Below are positions 58,427-64,000 of a DNA stretch of 64,000 nt, piece after piece. The notes under the pieces were generated by a model. The model was not told the origin of the DNA. It searched no databases and saw nothing but the letters and a program-made list of their open reading frames with translations. The first letter of the stretch is position 1; each line of letters starts with the position of its first letter. The DNA is from an uncultured Acidimicrobiales bacterium (GTDB lineage: Bacteria > Actinomycetota > Acidimicrobiia > Acidimicrobiales > SZUA-35), in assembly GCA_937922785.1 (NCBI GenBank), contig CALAJQ010000029.1, positions 62,001 to 126,000 of the forward strand, written 5' to 3'. The translations under genes were made by a program, and so were the position numbers.

Positions 58427-58831
58427 ATGACAACAAAGATCACCTTGGGGTACACGCTCTTTTATGTGGATGATGTTCGCTCGACGCTTGACTTCTACAT
58501 GGCAGCTTTTGGTTTCGCTGAGAAACTGGAAATGGGCGACTACGGGGAACTCGACACTGGCGCAACGACGCTGGGTTTTGTCGCCAACAGCTTGGCGGAA
58601 GAGAACCTCTCCGCAGCTGGCGGATTCACTCGGCTTAGCGCTGACTCTCCGCCATATGGCGCCTCAATCACCCTGATTACCGACGACGTTGCCGGAACGC
58701 TTCAGTCAGCTTTGGACGCTGGTGGCCGTCGATACGTTGATCCTGTGAACAAACCGTGGGGCCAGACTGTCGCCTACTTGCTCGATCCGAATGGTCTGCT
58801 GGTCGAAATAGCAACTGCGGTATCAAACTGA
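58427..58831 (+). CDS. VOC-family (glyoxalase-like) protein
   Basis: A 134-residue single VOC domain: GYTLFYVDDVRSTLDFYMAAFGFAEKLE, then the second half ITDDVAGTLQSALDAGGRRYVDPVNKPWGQTVAYLLDPNGLLVEIA with the metal-type Glu in LVEIA. ATG 58427 is preferred because TACCGT and a GGAGG site lie just upstream and the longer frame crosses the WYL gene promoter. It is a probable small-molecule lyase or resistance protein. The divergent WYL regulator is the likely controller. Confidence 0.85.
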   Translation: MTTKITLGYTLFYVDDVRSTLDFYMAAFGFAEKLEMGDYGELDTGATTLGFVANSLAEENLSAAGGFTRLSADSPPYGASITLITDDVAGTLQSALDAGGRRYVDPVNKPWGQTVAYLLDPNGLLVEIATAVSN

Positions 58832-58871
58832 TGGCTTAGGTCCTAGGGTTCAGTGGCTCAGGGGGTAGCAA

Positions 58872-60032
58872 GTGAGCCACGAACCGGCCCAAGGTCAGAC
58901 CAAGATTGCGGTTCGATCGGCTGCTAGCACCTTCATGTCCTTTGCCGTGCCCATTGCCATGCTTGGCATCATCTGGCCCGATGTTCGAGAACGATTCGAC
59001 CAAACGCTTGGCACCTTGGGCTTGGCTGCTCTGGTATATGGCATTGGCCGAATGTCTACATCACTGTCGGGGCCAGTTCTGGTTCGGTGGTTTGGCCTGG
59101 GTCGAGCCTTCGTAGTTGTCCTATTCGCGCTTGCCGTGTCGATCGTGTCAATGGGCGCGGCAGTCTCGTGGCCGATGTTCCTAATCAGCCTGGCTGGAAT
59201 CGGACTGTTTTCAGGCTCTCTCGATTCGCTAGCCGCCGGTTTCATAACTGCCATTCGCGACGTTGGCAGCGCTGGTCTGATCCACGGTGCCTACGGTGTT
59301 GGCGCCACGATCGGACCACTGCTGGTGGTGGTGGCGCCCAGCTGGCGCGCCGCTTTGGGGATATCGGCCGCGGTTGTTGTTGGCGCCGCCTTGGTTGCTT
59401 TCCGAAGCCGAGATTCGTGGCCCGAAATCGCGCCGCACGCAAAGACGAAAGGTAGCCGGCCACCATTTGGTCCGGCAATCTTGTCGCTGGCTACATTCGC
59501 TGCCTTCGTAGCAATCGAGGTGACCACTGGACAATGGGTATTCACCCATCTCACTGAAGCAAGAAACGCGGGCGAGACGCTTGCCGCCGTGGGTGTCTCG
59601 CTGTTTTGGGGAGGCCTAACTGTCGGCCGTCTTGGGCTGGTTCGACCAGCCGTTCGAGACCAAATCGCCAGAATCGGACTCTCTCGTTTGGCGATCTTGG
59701 CCCTTGTCTCTGTGGCATCTCTTTCTGTCATGCCGCCTGTGCTGGCGGTGCCCGTGCTTACCTTGTCGGGCCTGGCGTTGGCGCCAATTATTCCCTCCCT
59801 CTTTGCCTCAACAGCCTCTCGCATAGGGGAAAGTCATGCCCAACAACTTGCGGTATTTCAGCTTCTGGCCACCAACGCTGGCGCTATTGGCGTCCCATTT
59901 GTTACAGGGAGACTCGTCGATTCAATTGATGCCGGAGTGATCATTGTCGTAATCGTGGCGTCGGCCGCCATTGGTGCCGGTTTGTTGTTTCTGATTGAGC
60001 GTCTGCCGGCGCAAGTAGCTGTGGCCGGCTAG
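58872..60032 (+). CDS. Major facilitator superfamily transporter
   Basis: A 386-residue membrane protein, GTG start with an AGGGGG ribosome site. About 12 helices are visible, with GLAALVYGIGRMSTSLSGPVLVRWFGLGRA containing the loop 2-3 signature and a basic central loop (about 185-200, SRDSWPEIAPHAKTKG) dividing two six-helix halves. This is the fucose permease or YcaD-like branch in appearance; the substrate is unknown. The gene stop TAG lies in the first unit of a 15-bp direct repeat. It is not closely linked to a catabolic gene. Confidence 0.85.
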   Translation: MSHEPAQGQTKIAVRSAASTFMSFAVPIAMLGIIWPDVRERFDQTLGTLGLAALVYGIGRMSTSLSGPVLVRWFGLGRAFVVVLFALAVSIVSMGAAVSWPMFLISLAGIGLFSGSLDSLAAGFITAIRDVGSAGLIHGAYGVGATIGPLLVVVAPSWRAALGISAAVVVGAALVAFRSRDSWPEIAPHAKTKGSRPPFGPAILSLATFAAFVAIEVTTGQWVFTHLTEARNAGETLAAVGVSLFWGGLTVGRLGLVRPAVRDQIARIGLSRLAILALVSVASLSVMPPVLAVPVLTLSGLALAPIIPSLFASTASRIGESHAQQLAVFQLLATNAGAIGVPFVTGRLVDSIDAGVIIVVIVASAAIGAGLLFLIERLPAQVAVAG

Positions 60033-60059
60033 CACTGGCCCAAATAGCGCTGGCCAAAT
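60031..60059 (+). repeat. 14-15-bp direct repeat at 3' end of MFS gene
   Basis: AGCACTGGCCCAAAT (60031-60045) and AGCGCTGGCCAAAT (60046-60059) lie head to tail. The MFS stop codon TAG overlaps the first unit. The downstream gene starts 27 bp later. This matches the pattern of short tandem repeats at gene ends seen elsewhere in this window. Confidence 0.8.
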
Positions 60060-60086
60060 ACCGACGTTCAAACATAGGTTGGTTGC

Positions 60087-61208
60087 ATGGCTGATGCCCC
60101 GAAACTCAAGGACTACTTCACGGACGATGTTGTGCGAGGCATTGGTGATCGGCTGGCCAAACACCAAAAGAGTTTCGACGTAGACGTGTTTGTTCAGCGT
60201 GTGCTGGTCCCCGCTGGCCAACAGCCATTTGTTGACTTGGAGTTCATAGCCCGCAGTCAACGCATCGCTGATGGCATCGACCATGTAGCGGCGCTAGAGC
60301 CGGTAGCGCTATTCGATCTGTTGACACGTTCTCTTCCGCCCGAGCTCGACGGAACCGACGACATACTTAATGGTGGGTTCTCGCTTTGGCCTTATGGTGA
60401 ACTGATCGCCCGACACGGTGCTGCGTTCCCCGTCGAAGGACTTGCCGCGGCCTACGAACTGACCAAACGTTTTACCGGCGAGTTCGCTATCAGACCGATC
60501 TTGGCGACCTCACCCGATGCGTTGGCCACCGTTGCCTCATGGGCAACAGATCCGAATGAGCACGTACGTAGGTTGGCGAGCGAAGGCACGAGGCCGAGGT
60601 TGCCGTGGGCGCAGCGGCTGGCGCTTCCGGTGGATGAGATCATCGCGATGTTGACTCAGCTCCGGGCCGACTCTTCGCTTTATGTCAGGAAGTCGGTTGC
60701 GAACCACTTGAATGATTTGGCAAAGGATCACCCTGATCGAATCATCAAACTTCTTGCGGATTGGCACAGCGAGGGCGTTGCGGAGACTCAGTGGATTGTT
60801 CGCCACGCTCTACGCAATCACCTGAAGGATGGAACACCGGAGGCGCTTGCGATCTTTGGCTACAAACCACCGAAGGTTGACGTCGTTGACCTGGCAGTGA
60901 CACCGGCCGGGGTCGCCATGGGTGAATCGGTAGCGGTCGATTTCGTTCTGCGCTCAAAGGCCCCGAGAAAACAACTCCTCATGATCGACCTGGTGATGGG
61001 TTATGTGAAAGCCAACGGATCGATATCGCCCAAGGTGTTCAAATTCCGTGAGCTCACATTGGCACCCAAGGCCGACGAGCCAGCCACCAAACGCTTTGAC
61101 ATGATGGTCCGCTCAACCCGCAAGCTCTACCCCGGCACTCACACCCTTACCGTCAGAGTTAACGGTGCCGACCTGGCCACAACCAGCTTTGAACTAACTA
61201 GTGACTAA
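60087..61208 (+). CDS. alkC: DNA alkylation repair glycosylase, AlkC-like
   Basis: A 373-residue HEAT-repeat DNA glycosylase that excises 3-methyladenine-type lesions. The hallmark ATDPNEHVRRLASEGTRPRLPWAQRL near residues 150-175 and the block SLYVRKSVANHLNDLAKDHPDRIIKLLADW match the AlkC/AlkD superfamily. The C-terminal 110 residues (VDVVDLAVTPAGVAMGESVAVDFVLRSKA to the end) are beta-rich and match the Ig-like domain that AlkC carries and AlkD lacks; the gene symbol rests on that. TAGGTT lies 6 nt upstream of the ATG. The gene is convergent with a large lipoprotein gene. Confidence 0.85.
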   Translation: MADAPKLKDYFTDDVVRGIGDRLAKHQKSFDVDVFVQRVLVPAGQQPFVDLEFIARSQRIADGIDHVAALEPVALFDLLTRSLPPELDGTDDILNGGFSLWPYGELIARHGAAFPVEGLAAAYELTKRFTGEFAIRPILATSPDALATVASWATDPNEHVRRLASEGTRPRLPWAQRLALPVDEIIAMLTQLRADSSLYVRKSVANHLNDLAKDHPDRIIKLLADWHSEGVAETQWIVRHALRNHLKDGTPEALAIFGYKPPKVDVVDLAVTPAGVAMGESVAVDFVLRSKAPRKQLLMIDLVMGYVKANGSISPKVFKFRELTLAPKADEPATKRFDMMVRSTRKLYPGTHTLTVRVNGADLATTSFELTSD

Positions 61209-61222
61209 CTGAAGCTCTGCGC

Positions 61223-62902
61223 CTACTGATAGGTGACTATTACCGGAAGAGGTTCCACTCGGTTGACCTGGCCGGGTGAGGCGGTTGGGAAGTCCTCGTC
61301 AATGAAGTTCTTCCACGCCCAGTACAGGTTCTGCTCTGGCCCAATTGGTGCCTCGAGCATGGCGTCCCACGTGCCATATTTGGCCCCCAACGGTCCTTGC
61401 CCGTCCACGTGGATAACAACAGCTAGCTCTGGGGGAGTGTTCACCAACTCGCGATCGGGCAACATTTGGGTGTTGAACTGGTGGAGGATGAGGACCTTCT
61501 GCGGAAGGGTCTCCTCGTGAACCAGAGTGGTGAGGTAGTCGACTACGGCGTTGATCTCTTGGGCTTTTACGTTGCCGATCTGACGTAGGTGAACCTGGTC
61601 CGGCTCTAGGCGCCACTCCGGATCAAGCGCTAGGCCAACGTTCGGAAGGCGAAGGAACTCTTCGTAGATCTTGGCCTGAGTAACGAAGTCGGTTCGGCCC
61701 GGTTGTAGGTCGAGGATGACTGCGACGTCGTTGGCCATGGCGGCGTCGATCCACGGCCGCACGTTCTCGATGTCCATCTCTCGGCTGTAGTTACCGTCGT
61801 CGCCTGCCTCGTTGGATGCAACGGTCACGATGATCTCAAAACCCGGTAGCGCCGGTGGGAGACCGTCGGTGTTATACAAAGCAGCTCGTTCGGTGACGCG
61901 TTCAATCGCCCGCTCGGCTGAAGTTTCGCCGAGTATTCCTAGTCGACCCGTTAGCGGGTTTCCGTAGTACGCAATGATTCGTCGGTCGGGGAAGACTTGA
62001 GTGCCACCACCGAATAGTTCTGCATCAGAGCTAGCCAAGGCCACTTGCCACTGTTCGGTTGGAGTGGGCTCGCCTGATAGGAAGACATCGGTTCGGCCCC
62101 CGATGATCTCTCGTAGTGCATCCACGTTGGTCGGGTTCGCCACTATGACGTCGCCGCCGCCTTGCACAACGGCTGGTGACGCAAGGTAGGCCGCCACTTC
62201 TTGACCCGGCCGGAAGATCACAACGGGTCCATCGCTGCTGGCCGAGCCCGAGTTTGTTAGAGGTTTGAACGGGGTCGTGGTGGTCACCGGCGCAGCGATC
62301 GTCGTTGTGGCTTCGGAACTCTCGGTTGTCGATTCGTCTTCGACCGAGGTCGGGGTTGTTGTGCTCGGTTCGGCAGTTGTTGTCGTGGACTCGGTGGTTG
62401 TTGTCGCCGTGGTTGTTGGCGCCGTGGTTGGCGGCGGCGAAATGATTCCGATGTCATCGACTCCGAGCTCGGCCGCAGTGGTCTCATCAAGGCCAAGAAC
62501 GACGATTCGTTCCGCCTCTAGCCGCGCCAGCTCGGCCCGCACCGGTTCGACGTCGGCGGTTTGGATAACTGTGAGCAGTGGGGCGCCGAGATCAATGGCC
62601 GTCATCGCTGCTATACGGGCCGATTCAGAGTTGAGCTCACCGAGGACCACGGCAACTCCCGGGCAGCCAAAGACGGCTTGTGAGAGTTCGATCAGTCCGG
62701 CGCTGGTCGATTCAGGGCCAGAGTCAAGCGTCAGTTGAGTTGGGCCCGGTTCGCATGGTTCTGTTGTTGAGGACGAGTCCCCAGTGTCAGCTCCGCTTGC
62801 GCCCGTGACCGCGCTGCCATCGTCAACCGAACCGGACGTATCAGCCGTAGGTGTGCACGACGCGGCTACTAGCGCCATAACCACAATGAGGGCTCTTGCC
62901 AT
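61223..62902 (-). CDS. Large lipoprotein with Thr-rich linker, unknown function
   Basis: A 559-residue lipoprotein: lipobox VAASC (Cys16), an N-terminal globular part to about residue 150 (a CWB2-like VVVLGELNSESARIAAMTAIDLGAPLLTV), a 60-residue Thr/Ser/Pro linker, and a C-terminal domain from about residue 220. The latter contains IAYYGNPLTGRLGILGE, VILDLQPGRTDFVTQAKIYEEFLRLPNVGLALDPEWRL and VLILHQFNTQMLPD, suggestive of a TIM-barrel glycosidase-like fold seen in uncharacterised actinobacterial proteins. Catalytic residues are unclear. It probably lies at the cell surface or in the wall. TAGCTT lies 6 nt before the ATG. Confidence 0.75.
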   Translation of the reverse strand: MARALIVVMALVAASCTPTADTSGSVDDGSAVTGASGADTGDSSSTTEPCEPGPTQLTLDSGPESTSAGLIELSQAVFGCPGVAVVLGELNSESARIAAMTAIDLGAPLLTVIQTADVEPVRAELARLEAERIVVLGLDETTAAELGVDDIGIISPPPTTAPTTTATTTTESTTTTAEPSTTTPTSVEDESTTESSEATTTIAAPVTTTTPFKPLTNSGSASSDGPVVIFRPGQEVAAYLASPAVVQGGGDVIVANPTNVDALREIIGGRTDVFLSGEPTPTEQWQVALASSDAELFGGGTQVFPDRRIIAYYGNPLTGRLGILGETSAERAIERVTERAALYNTDGLPPALPGFEIIVTVASNEAGDDGNYSREMDIENVRPWIDAAMANDVAVILDLQPGRTDFVTQAKIYEEFLRLPNVGLALDPEWRLEPDQVHLRQIGNVKAQEINAVVDYLTTLVHEETLPQKVLILHQFNTQMLPDRELVNTPPELAVVIHVDGQGPLGAKYGTWDAMLEAPIGPEQNLYWAWKNFIDEDFPTASPGQVNRVEPLPVIVTYQ

Positions 62903-62995
62903 TTCGCAAAGCTAGTAGAGCGATCACCGGCAACAAGGGCATGCCTGCGGAGCGAGACAATGGAACGTCTAGCGGCCTGCAGGCGTTCATAATCC

Positions 62996-63202
62996 ATGGG
63001 AAAGATCATCAACTTCGTTCGCGCCTTCATTAGGAACGATATTGACCAGCCACCGCGACACTCAGGTCACGATCTTGCCAAGAACGTACGAGACGCTACT
63101 GGCCGGTTCGGCGGAGGTGGTTCCGGCTCTGGCTCAGGTGGGCACCGTGGAGCCACAGAGGCCATTCTGAAACAAGCCGCCAAAGGTAAACAGCGGAAGT
63201 AG
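62996..63202 (+). CDS. Small basic Gly-rich protein, unknown function
   Basis: A 68-residue ORF, basic, with an amphipathic N-terminus (MGKIINFVRAFIRNDI), a Gly/Ser-rich centre and a Lys-rich C-terminus. I recognise no family. It could be a small DNA- or membrane-associated protein, or spurious. No ribosome site is clear. It sits between a divergent lipoprotein and a convergent HAD-like gene, and its codon use is like the neighbours. Confidence 0.4.
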   Translation: MGKIINFVRAFIRNDIDQPPRHSGHDLAKNVRDATGRFGGGGSGSGSGGHRGATEAILKQAAKGKQRK

Positions 63203-63225
63203 CGTCGGGTGGTCTGAGCGGCCGA

Positions 63226-63756
63226 TCAACTAGACCAGTGGCAGAGTCCCGGCCTCAGAGAGGCAAGAATGGCGGCCTCAGCCTCGGTCCAATTGTTCAC
63301 GTGGATTCCGAACGGAGGAACCGGCTTGCGTTGCGGACCAAAGAAAAACTGATGCTCCACTGTCCCGCGGATGGCCCGATGCACCTCGGGGTGATCGTCC
63401 ACGAAGTGAGTCAGGTTGAGGTCGAGGCAGTGCTGGCGCTTCTCGGGACGCCGTCGACAGAACCGCAGATTTGCCGGATCGAGCCCGGTTCGTTCGTAGA
63501 AGTTGTGGCCTTCAAGCCATCGTTCTGACCGAGCTTGCACACGGGGTCCGCATTTGGAAACCAACCAAACCTGCCCTTCAAACACAGCGACCAGCCGTGC
63601 GATCGCGTCAAACGCGCCTGTCATTTCCGGGGTTGCCAACAGGGCTTCCTCGTCCCCGTTGAAGAATGCGGTGTCGCCGCCGTTGGGGTGGGATGAACCA
63701 TCGATGATTACCCGGCCTATGTCGATTCCCAGTTTGGGGATTTGTTTTGTATTCAT
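63226..63756 (-). CDS. HAD-like hydrolase, unknown substrate
   Basis: A 176-residue protein with the HAD motif pattern: LGIDIGRVIID (motif I, D-x-D-like with Gly in the second residue), VWLVSKCG (motif II Ser/Lys), and FVDDHPEVHRAIRG (motif IV acidic pair). The motif I is D-I-G-R-V rather than D-x-D-x-T/V, so the general acid is shifted or missing; activity is uncertain. It is 70 bp from the LysR gene and divergent from it. The closest-looking relatives are phosphatase-like proteins of unknown role. Confidence 0.65.
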   Translation of the reverse strand: MNTKQIPKLGIDIGRVIIDGSSHPNGGDTAFFNGDEEALLATPEMTGAFDAIARLVAVFEGQVWLVSKCGPRVQARSERWLEGHNFYERTGLDPANLRFCRRRPEKRQHCLDLNLTHFVDDHPEVHRAIRGTVEHQFFFGPQRKPVPPFGIHVNNWTEAEAAILASLRPGLCHWSS

Positions 63757-63811
63757 GAATCAACCGTGACACCCGGTTCGCTATCAGAGAACTACTAAAA
63801 GCTGACCAAGC

Positions 63812-63827
63812 TATAGTTACTGACTAT
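63812..63827 (+). promoter_or_regulatory. -10 element and short dyad at the LysR start
   Basis: TATAGT (63812-63817) lies 8 nt before the LysR ATG, matching the leaderless pattern. ATAGT (63813-63817) and ACTAT (63823-63827) form a 5-bp dyad with a 5-nt spacer that includes the start codon. LysR proteins often bind T-N11-A dyads near their own start. Confidence 0.45.
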
Positions 63828-64000
63828 GACTGCCAGGGAAGCGCTCTCGGCTGACTCCGTTGCCGCCTTTGCCGTTTTTGCGCGCCATCTCAATTTCACG
63901 CGAGCAGCAGAAGAGCTGCATATCGCTCAGCCATCCCTTCACACAAAGGTGACAAAACTCAGCCGCTCACTTAACACCAAGTTGTATGAGAAGCTCGGTC
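63826..64000 (+). CDS. LysR-family transcriptional regulator (3' end outside window)
   Basis: The visible N-terminal 58 codons encode a LysR helix-turn-helix: AFAVFARHLNFTRAAEELHIAQPSLHTKVTKLSRSLNTKLYEKLG. This matches the family in the R-A-A-x-x-L and Q-P-x-x-S/x-x-x-x-K/x-L-E segments, although SLHTKV replaces the more usual SVSRQI. The effector domain is beyond the window. It is divergent from the HAD-like gene, which it may regulate. Confidence 0.85.
   Translation, partial: MTAREALSADSVAAFAVFARHLNFTRAAEELHIAQPSLHTKVTKLSRSLNTKLYEKLG

Noticed and set aside
1-64000. tRNA, rRNA, insertion sequences and riboswitches
   Set aside because: I read the intergenic regions for cloverleaf arms, transposase ORFs with terminal repeats and known riboswitch cores and saw none; a covariance-model scan would be needed to exclude small RNAs.

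Overview
The window looks like a chromosome segment from a free-living, probably aerobic, heterotrophic high-GC actinobacterium, and I would guess a marine Acidimicrobiia-like lineage. The supports are two DUF2510-RDD membrane proteins, many lipoproteins with Thr/Asp-rich linkers, frequent GTG starts, tightly overlapping ATGA/GTGA/TGATG gene junctions, and a recurring TAnnnT -10 hexamer 6-8 nt upstream of start codons (leaderless transcription). The lineage is inference. I found no rRNA, tRNA, CRISPR array, transposase or prophage.

Layout. 1-3 kb: the 3' part of dnaB and small membrane proteins. 3-10.8 kb: a Nudix hydrolase, a two-gene molybdenum hydroxylase (a fused FAD/[2Fe-2S] subunit and a Mo subunit), an isocitrate-lyase-superfamily enzyme, an N-carbamoylsarcosine-amidase-type isochorismatase, a clear RutA pyrimidine monooxygenase and a nitroreductase. 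This resembles N-heterocycle catabolism. 10.8-15.4 kb: two genes interrupted by in-frame TGA that are best read as selenoproteins: a peroxiredoxin-like protein with a U-P-Y-C active site and a hairpin just downstream, and a GrdB/PrdB-family protein with U-P-V-C. Between them lie two RDD proteins, a lipoprotein with an M23-like domain and a bicupin. 15.4-23 kb: an aldo/keto reductase, a 1230-residue membrane patatin, a methyltransferase, gpmI and a lipoprotein, with tandem repeats at gene 3' ends. 23-34 kb: an ArsR-type regulator with a perfect palindromic operator, then SDR, HyuA, HyuB and a DAO-type flavoprotein as one overlapping run, followed by an LLM flavoenzyme, an alpha/beta hydrolase, a PPOX protein, a VOC protein and a GH2 glycosidase. 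34-40.5 kb: an SLC12-like cation-chloride transporter, YceH, orphan proteins, and an ArsR/ArsP-like permease pair. 40.5-46 kb: MarR facing a P450, TTC38, acyl-CoA dehydrogenase and CoA-transferase operon. 46.5-54 kb: an ECF sigma factor with its putative anti-sigma/beta-propeller partner, then an AapJQMP amino-acid ABC transporter. 54-64 kb: DUF427, TetR, Hsp20, guanine deaminase, a WYL regulator, VOC, MFS, an AlkC-type glycosylase, a large lipoprotein, a HAD protein and the start of a LysR gene.

How the genes work together. Several clusters suggest scavenging of organic nitrogen: RutA and the amidohydrolase, HyuAB with an amine-oxidase-like flavoprotein, guanine deaminase, the Mo hydroxylase, and the amino-acid ABC importer. 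The P450/acyl-CoA dehydrogenase/CoA-transferase operon suggests CoA-dependent breakdown of a hydrophobic compound. The most notable finding is the pair of TGA-interrupted genes less than 4 kb apart, both with TGA exactly at the family's catalytic Cys/Sec position. Conventional gene calling would truncate or miss both.
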